In this document: positions 40,131-49,527 of the stretch, one piece after another
Layout of the letters: each line of letters begins with the position of its first letter
Numbering within the stretch: the first letter of the stretch is position 1
Origin: an uncultured Erythrobacter sp.
GTDB taxonomy: Bacteria > Pseudomonadota > Alphaproteobacteria > Sphingomonadales > Sphingomonadaceae
Length of the DNA stretch: 64,000 bases
Assembly (NCBI GenBank): GCA_947488155.1
Contig: CANKYK010000001.1
Location: 62,001-126,000 of the forward strand
Direction: 5' to 3'
The notes under the pieces: generated by a model
The model's database searches: none
Seen by the model: only the letters and a program-made list of their open reading frames with translations
Told to the model about the DNA's origin: nothing
Program-made: the position numbers and the translations under genes

Positions 40131-41516
40131 TTTGAGCGCGGCCCCGCCTTCACGCCGCCTTTTGTTCAACGCACCCCGCACAGCATTGAGTGATAGGCTT
40201 TGCAAGAAGTCATCTGCGCCAGCTTGCAGGTTTGAGATTTGTGCTTTCAAATCACTGGTCAAACCGGTTGCGGCGGTCATCTCTTTGGCGATCCCGTCAA
40301 CCAGCTCACGAATGCGCTGCACTGCTTCGCTGGATGAACGTGCACTTAGTGATGTTTCATCAACGCTTGCTGCAATCTTTGTTACCGTTGTGCCTTGCAA
40401 CGTCACTTCATTACAGACCGATTGAGTGACATCTCGTACGGCCCTAAATGTTTCGTGCATTGTCCGGTTTGCATTCAGCGCGCGGTCGCTGGCCTTTTCG
40501 ATCCCGCCCAATCGCGAAACGATATCCTCGGTCGCTTTGGCGGTTTGTTCAGACAGGCCTTTGATCTCACTAGCGACGACAGAAAACCCGCGCCCCGCCT
40601 CACCTGCCCTCGCCGCTTCAATCCGGGCGTTCAGCGCCAGAATGCTGGTTTGTGAAGTGATCGACTGAATCATCTGTGCAATCGATTGGATAGATACGGT
40701 TTGCGAGGTTAGATCATCGACGGTCTCGTGGGTTTCCTCCGCAACTTGCGTGGCGGCTGCTAAGGATTGTGACGCGCGGGAAAGTTCGCATGTCATATCA
40801 TCCAGGGTCATACGCAAACCACCTGCTGTGTTGGCGGCATCGCCCATGGCCGCCGCAGATTCACTCGACGCAACCGAAACCTCATCCGCAAGAGCCCGCA
40901 AATCACGGATCAGATTGCTGGCTTGATCGGCCTTATGATTGCTCTCTTCGCTCTGCTCTGCCGCGCGCTCCACCGCGTCACTTACAGCCGCCCGAAACAT
41001 TTCCGTTTGTTTGGCTACCCATTTGTAATGTTCATTCTCACGGCATTGCTGATTTTTGGTCAGCAGGATTTCAGCATCCATGGTGTGCAGGCGGCTCAAT
41101 TCGGTCACCAGCGACATGCCTTCTTCGACGCTGTCAGCAGATTGGAAAACTGTGCGCAATTCAAACTGTTGTGAAACGCTGAGCGCGCCGAGATGCCCCG
41201 CAGGGTCAGTGCGTGAGGTGTAGACCAGCTCGGCAATATCCTCGCGGCGGTTTATCCATGCTTCGTCATAAGGCGGGCGATATTTCACCAGCAAATGCCT
41301 GGTCACCTCCTCGACATACGCCTCGCGACCCTCGTCGTTTAGGGTCAGAACCATAACCTTCGCATATTGATCGACATAGATTGCCGCAGTTTGCGACACC
41401 GCCGCACTCAAAATGTCGCTAAGTTGGTGGTAAACAGGTTTATCAGGATCATCGATTTCATACACCTGCAACCGCGCCAACCGCGCATTAACCGGGTCAA
41501 TCTTGGTATGATACAT
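40119..41516 (-). CDS. Soluble methyl-accepting chemotaxis-type transducer with globin-like N-terminus
   Basis: A 465-residue protein without transmembrane helices. The N-terminal 170 residues are helical ([38 protein letters not shown]) and resemble the protoglobin sensor of globin-coupled sensors, though I am not certain that a proximal haem His is present. Residues about 215-440 form the MCP signalling coiled coil with the hairpin tip [37 protein letters not shown]. It is likely an oxygen or redox sensor feeding a CheA system that lies outside this window. Confidence 0.8.
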   Translation of the reverse strand: MYHTKIDPVNARLARLQVYEIDDPDKPVYHQLSDILSAAVSQTAAIYVDQYAKVMVLTLNDEGREAYVEEVTRHLLVKYRPPYDEAWINRREDIAELVYTSRTDPAGHLGALSVSQQFELRTVFQSADSVEEGMSLVTELSRLHTMDAEILLTKNQQCRENEHYKWVAKQTEMFRAAVSDAVERAAEQSEESNHKADQASNLIRDLRALADEVSVASSESAAAMGDAANTAGGLRMTLDDMTCELSRASQSLAAATQVAEETHETVDDLTSQTVSIQSIAQMIQSITSQTSILALNARIEAARAGEAGRGFSVVASEIKGLSEQTAKATEDIVSRLGGIEKASDRALNANRTMHETFRAVRDVTQSVCNEVTLQGTTVTKIAASVDETSLSARSSSEAVQRIRELVDGIAKEMTAATGLTSDLKAQISNLQAGADDFLQSLSLNAVRGALNKRRREGGAALKSAL

Positions 41517-41828
41517 CGCTATGGTCCTGGCTCGATTGCTGTCGGGCAGAGCCTTCGCAAGGTTTGATTAAAGGTGATCTTGGCAGGTCATACGCGGATT
41601 GACGTAAGGCAGCATTTCCTACCTTGGCACGGCGCGCTAAGCGTTCATTATGGCATGCGTGCGGACACAGCGGATTAATCGGAAAAATCGATCAGATGGC
41701 GCCGCTGTGATCGATTGGTTTTTGAGCCTAAGAATGTGTTCCAGCTGTTCCAAACGTGCTTTGCGTGCGGCGAACGGAGTGGCTATGCCTAGGCTTAAGG
41801 GGCCAAGGCTCAAGGGAGAGACAATGCA
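41517..41828. other. Intergenic region with a 9-bp inverted repeat
   Basis: A 312-base region between divergent genes. AATCGATCA (41686-41694) and TGATCGATT (41708-41716) are perfect inverted arms, 13 bases apart, with flanking A5 and T5 runs. This could be an operator or a hairpin. Just before the amidohydrolase gene is an imperfect direct repeat (AGGCTTAAGGGG, AGGCTCAAGGGAG) that includes its ribosome-binding site. Nothing else is recognised. Confidence 0.45.
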
Positions 41829-42887
41829 ATGAGTGAAGTGATACTTGAGCCTGAATTGCCGATCATCGATCCGCATCATCACCTGTGGGACCTTCGGCCG
41901 ATGCTGCCGATGTTCCCAGAGCCCCGGCATCGCTTCATCGAAACGCTGGTGGATGCGGCGTATTACACCTTCGATCAACTGCATGCGGACCTGCAAACGG
42001 GCCATAACGTCATCGGCACCGTCTTCATGGAATGCGGCGCGTTCTACAATGCGGCGCTGGGCGAAGACCTGAAGCCGGTCGGCGAGGTTGAGTTTGTGAA
42101 CGGCGTTGCGGCGCAATCGGCCAGCGGGCTTTACGGTCCCCTGCGCGCCTGTGCGGGCATCATCGGCCATGCCAACATGCTGCTGGGCGAAGGCGCAGGC
42201 CCAGTGCTGGATGCTCTGATCGAGGCAGGCGGGACACGGGAAAGCAGCCGGTTCAAGGGCATCCGCCATCAGGGCGCTTGGGATGCGGACCCTGACGTGC
42301 TTGGCCCTCCATTCCATGCGCCACCAGAGCTGTACCGTGATGCGACCTTCCGCGCAGGCTTTGCGGAGCTTGGGAAACGCGGACTGACCTTCGACGCCTG
42401 GATCCTGGAGCCGCAATTGCCCGATGTGATCGACCTTGCGCGCGCCTTCCCCGACCAACCGATCTGCCTTGACCATTGCGGCACACCGCTCGGCACTGCG
42501 AGTTACACTGGCAAGCTGGACGAACGCTTCGACATATGGCGGGCGGCCATCATCGAACTTGGCAAATGCCCCAATGTCATGGTGAAGCTGGGCGGCTTGG
42601 CGATGCACAATTGCGCAATGCCTGAACAAGGCCCCGCAGCGGGCATGGGATCGGAAGAGCTCGCCGCCATGTGGAAGCCCTATATCGAGACCTGCATTGA
42701 GGCCTTTGGACCGCAGCGTGCGATGTTCGAAAGCAACTATCCGGTTGATCGCTGGGGCGCGACCTATCCGGTGCTGTGGAATGCGTTCAAGCGGATCACA
42801 GCAGGCGCAAGTGCGGAAGAGAAAGCCGCGCTCTATGCCGGCAATGCAGCGCGCTTCTATGGCATTGAAGAGGTTCTTACCGCTTGA
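41829..42887 (+). CDS. Amidohydrolase-2 family metal hydrolase
   Basis: A 352-residue TIM-barrel hydrolase. Metal ligands lie in DPHHHLWD (about 14-21), with ICLDHCG and the late FESNYPVDRWG bearing the conserved Asp. This places it in the PF04909-type group (lactonases, decarboxylases, dicarbolactone hydrolases). The start follows GGGAGAGACA. It precedes a nitronate monooxygenase gene. The substrate is unknown. Confidence 0.85.
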   Translation: MSEVILEPELPIIDPHHHLWDLRPMLPMFPEPRHRFIETLVDAAYYTFDQLHADLQTGHNVIGTVFMECGAFYNAALGEDLKPVGEVEFVNGVAAQSASGLYGPLRACAGIIGHANMLLGEGAGPVLDALIEAGGTRESSRFKGIRHQGAWDADPDVLGPPFHAPPELYRDATFRAGFAELGKRGLTFDAWILEPQLPDVIDLARAFPDQPICLDHCGTPLGTASYTGKLDERFDIWRAAIIELGKCPNVMVKLGGLAMHNCAMPEQGPAAGMGSEELAAMWKPYIETCIEAFGPQRAMFESNYPVDRWGATYPVLWNAFKRITAGASAEEKAALYAGNAARFYGIEEVLTA

Positions 42888-43032
42888 TCGCATCACATTC
42901 CGTTACGGCAATGGGGGCTGGTCGCGACCCGACTGTGCTTGGCGCTCGACAGGGCGGGAACCGGCGCTATGGATTGAGCGTAGAAACGCAGACTAACTGC
43001 CTGAAACCACGACCGCATTGACGGAGAAATTG

Positions 43033-44019
43033 ATGTCTCTTCCCGCTCCATTTGATCGCCTTCGCTTGCCGCTGATCGGCTCCCCCCTGTTCATCGTTTC
43101 TGGTCCTGAACTGGTGATCGCTCAGTGCAAGGCCGGGATCATCGGCAGCTTCCCGGCGCTGAATGCCCGCCCGCAGACGCTGCTCGACGAATGGCTGCAC
43201 CAGATCACCGAAGAGCTGGCCAAGCACAACCGAGAGAACCCAGACCGGCCAGCCGCGCCGTTTGCCGTCAACCAGATCGTGCACAAGTCAAACGACCGCG
43301 TCATGGCCGACATGGCAACCTGCGAGAAATGGCAAGTGCCGCTGGTCATCACCTCGCTCGGTGCGCGGACAGAGATCTTCGATGCAGTGCGCAATTGGGG
43401 CGGCATCACCATGCACGATGTGATCAACAATCGCTTTGCCAAGAAGGCGATCGAGAAGGGCGCAGATGGCCTGATCCCGGTCGCCGCTGGCGCTGGCGGC
43501 CATGCTGGCACGCTCTCACCTTTCGCCTTGATGCAGGAAATCCGTGAGTGGTTTGACGGGCTGGTTGCTCTGTCTGGCTCGATCGCAAACGGCGCATCGA
43601 TCCTGTCGGCTCAAGCGATGGGCGCAGACTTCGGCTATGCGGGTAGCGCCTTCATCGCGACCAAAGAAGCCAATGCTGACCAAGCCTATAAGGACGGCAT
43701 CGTTGAGGGATCAGCGGACGGCATCGTCTATTCAAACCTGTTCACCGGCGTGCACGGTAACTACCTGCGCAGCTCGATCGAGAACGCCGGGCTTGATCCT
43801 GACAACCTGCCGGAAAGTGACCCGTCCAAGATGAACTTCGGCAGCGGCGGCAACACCAAAGCCAAAGCTTGGAAAGACATCTGGGGCTCTGGACAAGGCG
43901 TCGGCGCGATCAAATCGGTCGATACAGTTGAGGACATGGTCAGCAAGTTTGAGGCTGAGTATCACGCGGCGAAAGCGGCGCTGCTCACAACGTCGGACTA
44001 CACAAGCTGGGCCGACTGA
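43033..44019 (+). CDS. Nitronate monooxygenase (2-nitropropane dioxygenase family)
   Basis: A 328-residue FMN TIM-barrel enzyme oxidising alkyl nitronates. PLIGSPLFIVSGPELVIAQCKAGIIGSFPALN at the start, the catalytic region PVAAGAGGHAGTLSPFALMQEIR, ALSGSIANG and the phosphate-binding MGADFGYAGSAFIATKEA are conserved. ATG 43033 follows GGAGAAATTG. It is 145 bases after the amidohydrolase and may be co-transcribed with it. Confidence 0.9.
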   Translation: MSLPAPFDRLRLPLIGSPLFIVSGPELVIAQCKAGIIGSFPALNARPQTLLDEWLHQITEELAKHNRENPDRPAAPFAVNQIVHKSNDRVMADMATCEKWQVPLVITSLGARTEIFDAVRNWGGITMHDVINNRFAKKAIEKGADGLIPVAAGAGGHAGTLSPFALMQEIREWFDGLVALSGSIANGASILSAQAMGADFGYAGSAFIATKEANADQAYKDGIVEGSADGIVYSNLFTGVHGNYLRSSIENAGLDPDNLPESDPSKMNFGSGGNTKAKAWKDIWGSGQGVGAIKSVDTVEDMVSKFEAEYHAAKAALLTTSDYTSWAD

Positions 44020-44043
44020 CGGGCTTGCTGAAAGGCCGCTCTG

Positions 44044-44589
44044 CTAGGTCGCCTTCCATAGCTGCTCGGCCATCATATCGAGCTCTGTGAAATCATAACC
44101 GCTGCCCAGCGGATCCTTGCGATTGAGCAGCAACTTGCGTTTTTGGCTGAGCAGATAAGTACGCAGCGCTCTTTGCAACAATTGCAAACGCATCAAAGCG
44201 TCGATGAAGGCAGCCTCAGGATCGTGAATGCGGGTCTCCGCCCAGCTTCGCTCAATCCGGCCAACACGCTCAATCACCATTTCGTTATAGTGGCGATGCG
44301 GACCGCGATGCAGCGGCATGCCCGTGCGGACCGTCGCGTCCTCATTGGCTGGCAGCAGAAGGCCGTTCGCACGGAAATCGTCAAAGCCAATGGCCGTGCG
44401 GCTTATGTCGGCAAACAAATGACCAAAGCAGTCACGCTGCAGCAATTGCCTAGGCAACAAATGGTGCCTTTGGAGGCCTGCATCATATCCCGGCTCTCTA
44501 CGGCGATTGACCGATCGGAACGGGATAGCCCCGCGTCGCTTTGCCAGCGCAGGCGTAGGCGCATACGCAGGCCCGATATTGCCGTGCAT
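44044..44589 (-). CDS. AHH-family nuclease-like protein
   Basis: A 181-residue protein. The central part reads GLQRHHLLPRQLLQ, then GFDDFRANGLLLPANE and GMPLHRGPHRHYNEMVIERV. The HH pair, the Asn in the NG turn, and the LHRGPHRHYN histidines correspond to the AHH branch of HNH/endonuclease-VII-fold domains, often seen as toxin tips. Here the domain stands alone, with a basic N-terminus and helical C-terminal tail and no large toxin carrier. Function as a nuclease is inference. Confidence 0.7.
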   Translation of the reverse strand: MHGNIGPAYAPTPALAKRRGAIPFRSVNRRREPGYDAGLQRHHLLPRQLLQRDCFGHLFADISRTAIGFDDFRANGLLLPANEDATVRTGMPLHRGPHRHYNEMVIERVGRIERSWAETRIHDPEAAFIDALMRLQLLQRALRTYLLSQKRKLLLNRKDPLGSGYDFTELDMMAEQLWKAT

Positions 44590-44609
44590 GTTGCCCCTCT
44601 AACCGCGTC

Positions 44610-45353
44610 CTATTCGCGCCAAACCCTCACAAATTTTCCATTCTTCGATGGACGCATGATCAATCGGCTGCCGTCTGGCGCGACAATCCGCTCGCTCTCA
44701 CTCAGCCCGCCAACCAAGATCAATTGATTGACCAACCGCACTCCAAGCCTGGTGGCGGAAACCTTCCCATTGGCCAAAGGCGGCTCAATCCGCAGATCCT
44801 GACCAATCCAATAGTCGAGACCCACTGTCTGCAGCGCCCCGTCAATCGTCTCGCGAAAGGCCGTTAGGCCGAGCGCGGGAAAGGACCCGCCCCCAATCCA
44901 GGCAGTTGAAACAGATTCGAAATACTGGCGGCCAATCGCACTTTTTGAAGGAGACCAGACAACGGCCTCCACATCGTCAAAATGGTGCGTCAAATCGCGA
45001 GCCAGCCCTACCATGCCGCGCATAATCGGCAACGAACGCTCCCCACCTGAGAGATGCTGCCCCACCGAAATTCGCATCGCATCGAAACGAAATCCGTTCG
45101 GCGCTTGCTCCAGATCAAAGCGGTGCTCAATTTCAGGGAAACCAGATGGCGGGCCAGGTGAAATGCCTTCCAGGTCGAAGGTCAGCCCTTCGCGCAATAG
45201 CTCCATCCAGGCATATTCTTGTGCCTCAGGATTGGCAGCGCTAGCCGGTTTATCTGAGTGCACGTGATCCGTCCCCACCAATTGCAGCGGCGAGGCATCA
45301 CAGGGATCGTGGGACAACAGCACAGTGTTTTGCGCCGCGAAGAATTCCTTCAT
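44610..45353 (-). CDS. Hypothetical protein, 5' end uncertain
   Basis: A 247-residue frame from ATG 45353, family not recognised. Upstream of that ATG the same frame stays open for about 50 more codons (to the TAA at 45201+300, i.e. 45501-45503) with protein-like sequence (GLYLLFAKGERPDRAAM) but no ATG/GTG/TTG. A plausible start, ATG 45508, lies in another frame. So either the start is at 45353, or the gene carries a frameshift near 45500. The protein is soluble with mixed alpha/beta character and ends in a strand-rich KNGKFVRVWRE. Confidence 0.5.
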   Translation of the reverse strand: MKEFFAAQNTVLLSHDPCDASPLQLVGTDHVHSDKPASAANPEAQEYAWMELLREGLTFDLEGISPGPPSGFPEIEHRFDLEQAPNGFRFDAMRISVGQHLSGGERSLPIMRGMVGLARDLTHHFDDVEAVVWSPSKSAIGRQYFESVSTAWIGGGSFPALGLTAFRETIDGALQTVGLDYWIGQDLRIEPPLANGKVSATRLGVRLVNQLILVGGLSESERIVAPDGSRLIMRPSKNGKFVRVWRE

Positions 45354-45554
45354 GGCGGCACGATCCGGCCGCTCGCCTTTCGCAAACAGCAGGTACAGGC
45401 CCGGAGAGCCAGTTTGTCCGTCGTGATCGACTATCTCCGCCCCCTTCCTCGTCCCGGCGCGAAATTTCAGATCGTTTGCAACAAGATAGTGACCTGATTC
45501 TTAGTCATCGTCGAGTCCCGTCTTGGTTTTGCTAGGGGAAAGCCAAACAACTGG

Positions 45555-46043
45555 TCAGAAAACCCCCATTCGCAACCCTTCTGACAATGCCTCGCCCAAC
45601 GCGCGTGATTGCTCCAAAACTGCTGGCGGCACCTGTTTTACCGCAATAATCTCTTGCGGAGTCTGAGCTGAGAAGTTGACGATTATCGGATCAGCGACCC
45701 TTTTCAACCGCCACCCGGTTGCGATCCGATCCAGCTGGCGCTGCGCCCCTTCCCCGTCCGATCCAGCGGCAATGATGCTGGCATAAGGTCTGCCCTCAAT
45801 CTGTCCGAGCACATCATAATAATGTGCATCAAACATCTCTTTCATAGCGCCACTCATCGTCGCAAGGTTTTCAGGACAAGCGAAGATGTAGCCGCCTGCT
45901 GAGAGCAAATCTGCGCTCGTCACATCCTGCGCCTTCAAGAGTACACTGCCCTCACCTGCCCCATCATCTACAGCCTTTGCCATGGCCTCGCTGGCCCCTG
46001 TGCGGCTGTGCCAGATGATGAGAAGCGGAGCGTTGTTTTCCAT
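45555..46043 (-). CDS. Flavodoxin-family protein
   Basis: A 162-residue protein from ATG 46043. The FMN phosphate loop WHSRTGASEAMA (about 10-21), FACPENLATMSGAMKEMFD (about 57-75) and SIIAAGSDGEGAQRQLDR indicate a flavodoxin/WrbA-like fold of the NAD(P)H-dependent reductase type. It is divergent from recJ with an 82-base gap. The redox partner is unknown. Confidence 0.8.
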   Translation of the reverse strand: MENNAPLLIIWHSRTGASEAMAKAVDDGAGEGSVLLKAQDVTSADLLSAGGYIFACPENLATMSGAMKEMFDAHYYDVLGQIEGRPYASIIAAGSDGEGAQRQLDRIATGWRLKRVADPIIVNFSAQTPQEIIAVKQVPPAVLEQSRALGEALSEGLRMGVF

Positions 46044-46125
46044 CCAGCCACCACAAGCGAGCGGGCTGTCGATTGTCAATCAGCGACGCTGTCACGCAGC
46101 GAAACAATAGGCTAAGCTTCGCAGC

Positions 46126-47913
46126 ATGGCATCTCTCGCAATCTCTCATGTTTTAGGCGTCGCATCGTCTCTGTCAGAGCGCGCCTGGCAATGGCGCGGC
46201 GGCAATATGGAATTGGGTGCGGAGGCCAATACGCTGACGAGCGACATCCTCACCCAATTGCTGCTGACACGCGGTGTCACGCGCGAGGATGTGGCGCGCC
46301 ATGCCAAACCCACCATGCGCGATTTTTTACCCGATCCATCCGAATTTAACGACATGGAGAGCGCAGCATCGCGGATCGCCAAGGGCGTCTTAAGCGGTGA
46401 GCAGATCACAATTTACGGCGATTATGACGTGGACGGAGCAACAAGCTCCGCCTTGCTGGTTCAGCTACTACGCGAATTAGGGGTTGAGGCAGGATATTAC
46501 ATTCCTGACCGCTTGCTGGAAGGATACGGCCCTAGCGGCGAAGCCTTGGTCAAACTCGCGCGGTCAGGATCAAGCCTGATCATTACCGTCGATTGCGGCG
46601 CGATGGCTTATGAAGCGCTTGGCATGGCCCGAGACGAAGGCGTCGATGTGATTGTCGTGGACCATCACAAATGCGGCGCCGAATTGCCACCAACCACCGC
46701 TTTGGTAAACCCCAACAGGTTGGATGAAAACGACCTTGCCGCCGCGCACGGTCATTTGGCCGCCGTCGGGGTCGCTTTCCTACTAGCTATCGCGCTGGTC
46801 AGAAACCTGCGCAGCGAGGGCTATTTCAAGGACCGCAAAGAGCCTGACCTAATGGCGCTACTCGATCTGGTTGCTCTGGGCACTGTGGCCGATGTTGCCG
46901 CGCTGCATGGACTCAACCGCGCTTTCGTTGCGCAAGGGCTGAAAATTCTGGCCCGCCGCGAGCGGATCGGCATGGCAGCCCTCATGGATGCAAGTCGCCT
47001 TAAACGCGCGCCACAAGCAAGCGATCTTGGCTTTGCGCTTGGCCCGCGGATTAATGCTGGCGGGCGGATTGGCGAATCGACTTTGGGCGTGAAACTTCTG
47101 ACGACGCGTGATCCAGAGGAAGCGCGCGCCATTGCGGAACAATTAAGCCAGCTCAATGAAGAACGCCGCGCCATTGAGGCCGAGGTCCAAGAAGAAGCCG
47201 AACGGCAGCTTGAAAGCCAACACAACCATGCGGTCCACGTGCTTGCAGGGGATGGCTGGCATCCGGGCGTAATCGGTATTGTCGCCGGGCGCATCAAGGA
47301 GAAAACCGGCCGCCCCGCCATCGTAATCGCCCGTGATGAGGCAGAGGGGCAAGGCAAAGGCTCGGGCCGCTCAATAAGCGGCGTTGATCTGGGCGCGGCG
47401 ATCATCGCTGCACGTGAAGAAGGTCTACTGGTGGCGGGCGGCGGACATGCGATGGCGGCGGGTCTGACGATCGAGAATGACAAACTCCCCGCTTTTACAG
47501 AATTCCTCGACACGCGCCTCGCCAAGGATATTGAGCGAGCGCGCCTTGGCCAGCGCATGCAGCTCGATCTGTCCGTTGCTCCCGGCGGGCTGACGCCGGA
47601 ACTGGTCGAGACGCTGGAGGCAGCTGGTCCTTACGGGGTTGGTTGGCCCGCCCCGCGTTTGGCCGTGGGGCCAGTGCGCATCATCAAAGCCGATATTGTT
47701 GGCAAAGATCATTTGCGCCTGATCGCGGCGGGTGAAGATGGCAAATCGTTTAAAGCCATCGCCTTTCGCGCGGCGGAAACCGAAATGGCGCAGACCCTGA
47801 TACACCGATCAAAAGGCCGTCGTTTCCATCTCGCCGGGCGCGCGAAGATCGACGATTGGGGCCCAAGGCCCGCAGCAGAATTGCACCTCGAAGACGCCGC
47901 CTTTGCCGATTGA
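46126..47913 (+). CDS. recJ: Single-stranded-DNA-specific exonuclease RecJ
   Basis: 5'-3' ssDNA exonuclease of recombination and mismatch repair; 595 residues. The DHH-superfamily motifs are intact: YGDYDVDGATSS (D99, D101, D103), VDCG, DHH (D179-H181), GPRINAGGRI and the DHHA1 motif GGGHAMAAG. The C-terminal OB-type domain follows. The N-terminus ALGVxxSLS-like (VLGVASSLSERAWQWR) supports the ATG at 46126. Confidence 0.95.
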   Translation: MASLAISHVLGVASSLSERAWQWRGGNMELGAEANTLTSDILTQLLLTRGVTREDVARHAKPTMRDFLPDPSEFNDMESAASRIAKGVLSGEQITIYGDYDVDGATSSALLVQLLRELGVEAGYYIPDRLLEGYGPSGEALVKLARSGSSLIITVDCGAMAYEALGMARDEGVDVIVVDHHKCGAELPPTTALVNPNRLDENDLAAAHGHLAAVGVAFLLAIALVRNLRSEGYFKDRKEPDLMALLDLVALGTVADVAALHGLNRAFVAQGLKILARRERIGMAALMDASRLKRAPQASDLGFALGPRINAGGRIGESTLGVKLLTTRDPEEARAIAEQLSQLNEERRAIEAEVQEEAERQLESQHNHAVHVLAGDGWHPGVIGIVAGRIKEKTGRPAIVIARDEAEGQGKGSGRSISGVDLGAAIIAAREEGLLVAGGGHAMAAGLTIENDKLPAFTEFLDTRLAKDIERARLGQRMQLDLSVAPGGLTPELVETLEAAGPYGVGWPAPRLAVGPVRIIKADIVGKDHLRLIAAGEDGKSFKAIAFRAAETEMAQTLIHRSKGRRFHLAGRAKIDDWGPRPAAELHLEDAAFAD

Positions 47914-47997
47914 TTGCCAGAAACCGCGAAGTTCTTCGATTACAGGCTTGACCGCCAACCACTACCCCACTAGATGCGCGGCCTCGCACACAAGTGT

Positions 47998-48072
47998 GGC
48001 CCCTTCGTCTAGCGGTTAGGACGCGGCCCTTTCACGGCTGAAACACGGGTTCGATTCCCGTAGGGGTCACCA
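47998..48072 (+). tRNA. tRNA-Glu (UUC anticodon)
   Basis: A 75-base cloverleaf with an encoded CCA end. The acceptor arm GGCCCCT pairs with AGGGGTC (one G-T pair). The anticodon loop CTTTCAC carries TTC, and the T arm has GGTTCGATTCC. It is a single gene between recJ and phoR; no integrase or attachment-site duplication is seen next to it. Confidence 0.97.
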
Positions 48073-48169
48073 CCTCCTTACAAAACCACAGTTTTAAACG
48101 CCGATTTCCGGCGCAAATGCTGCTGCGCCCTTCCCACGCTAGTCGCTTGGGGTTACAGGCGAAATCGCG

Positions 48170-49438
48170 ATGGGCAGCCAGAACTCAATCCCTCCGGTGA
48201 GCGCGCTTTTGGCGCTGGTGACGTTTGTCGCTTTGCTGCTGCTCGGCGTGGACTTCATCGTTGGCTGTGCAGCTTTGCTTGTCTGGTTGGGGTCTTTGGT
48301 GCTCGCCACTTCTACCGCGCCCGATCCGCCCAGCACAAAGGCCGAACCACCGCTTACCCAAAACGCCATGCGCAAGTTGATCGAAAACTCGGCAACGCCT
48401 CTCCTAGTGACGGAAAACAACACCATCGCAATCGCCAATCGCACCGCGCGCAAGATGCTGGGCGAGCACGTGGTTGGGCAGGATGCGCGCATGGCTTTTC
48501 GCCAACCAAAGGCTATTTCACTGCTGTCGAAAGGGCGCAGCGGTAGAGCGGTTGTGCGCGGCCTCGTGCGGCGGCGGGACATCTGGCAGATCAACCGTCA
48601 AGCGATTGACGAAAGTCTGGCTGTGATCGAGCTGATCAACAAAACCGCCGAGGCCGATATTAGCCGCGCACACACGGATTTTGTCGCCAATGCGAGCCAC
48701 GAACTGCGCACGCCACTGGCCGGTATCATTGGTTATACCGAGACGCTCAGCGAGAGCTCCGAAACTCTCGATTCGCCGATCCCGCAGAAGTTTCTCGGCA
48801 CCATCCAACGCGAGGCCAATCGCATGCAAGCATTGGTCGCTGATCTGATGTCGCTCTCGCGGATCGAGGCAGAAAAGCATGACAAACCAAGTGAACTGCT
48901 CGAACTCGCACCAATCGTAGCTCGAGCAGCGCGCGACGCGGCTGGCGCGCAGCGGATCGAACGGCTGCAACTTGGCGAATTTGAGGCGGTCGATATTCGC
49001 GGCGATATGCAACAATTGGAGCAATTGGTACGCAATCTCGTGGATAACGCGATGAAATATGGCGAAGAAGATGGGCCAGTATCCGTCGATCTTGTTCGCT
49101 CTAAAGACATGCAGCAGGCCCGGCTGACAGTCGCAAACACTGGCGAAGGCATCCCGCCAGAACACTTACCGCATCTCACCCGCCGCTTTTACCGCACCGA
49201 TCCAGGGCGCAGTCGAGCCTCTGGAGGAACTGGATTGGGCCTCGCGATTGTGAAACATATTGTGGAGCGTCATCGCGGAAGGCTCGAAATTGAGAGCGAA
49301 TTGGGTCAAGGCACTCAGGTGATCGTGCGAATCCCGCTCGAAACACAAGAAAATGATCAACCGCAACAGGACACAAAAGATAGCGATATCAAAGGGCGCA
49401 GAGCAGACCAGTCCGGTGCCTCCAATTCGCTGTCATGA
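48170..49438 (+). CDS. phoR: Phosphate-regulon sensor histidine kinase PhoR
   Basis: A 422-residue kinase. Two N-terminal transmembrane helices (about 10-48) are separated by almost no periplasmic loop, as in PhoR. A PAS-like region (about 65-155) is followed by the phospho-acceptor HELRTPLAG (H177) and the ATP-binding motifs NLVDNAMKYG, GEGIPPEHL, RFYRTD and GGTGLGLAIVKHI. It is followed by pstCAB-phoU-phoB, which identifies it as the phosphate sensor acting through PstCAB/PhoU. Confidence 0.93.
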   Translation: MGSQNSIPPVSALLALVTFVALLLLGVDFIVGCAALLVWLGSLVLATSTAPDPPSTKAEPPLTQNAMRKLIENSATPLLVTENNTIAIANRTARKMLGEHVVGQDARMAFRQPKAISLLSKGRSGRAVVRGLVRRRDIWQINRQAIDESLAVIELINKTAEADISRAHTDFVANASHELRTPLAGIIGYTETLSESSETLDSPIPQKFLGTIQREANRMQALVADLMSLSRIEAEKHDKPSELLELAPIVARAARDAAGAQRIERLQLGEFEAVDIRGDMQQLEQLVRNLVDNAMKYGEEDGPVSVDLVRSKDMQQARLTVANTGEGIPPEHLPHLTRRFYRTDPGRSRASGGTGLGLAIVKHIVERHRGRLEIESELGQGTQVIVRIPLETQENDQPQQDTKDSDIKGRRADQSGASNSLS

Positions 49439-49527
49439 ATTTGTCTTATTTCTTCAACATCGCGGGCGCAGGCACTCAATTTGATGCTGATCCTGTAGCG
49501 ATTCTCAGGGGTAAACAGGGCTAAGAA

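Noticed and set aside
41650-41832. 60-codon ORF overlapping the amidohydrolase start by ATGA
   Set aside because: Composition is random-looking (Cys/Arg/Ser-rich), there is no ribosome site, and it crosses the inverted repeat; more likely untranslated leader.
47998-48072. tRNA-Glu as an integration site for a mobile island
   Set aside because: No integrase gene, no duplicated tRNA 3' end and only core genes (recJ, phoR) on either side.
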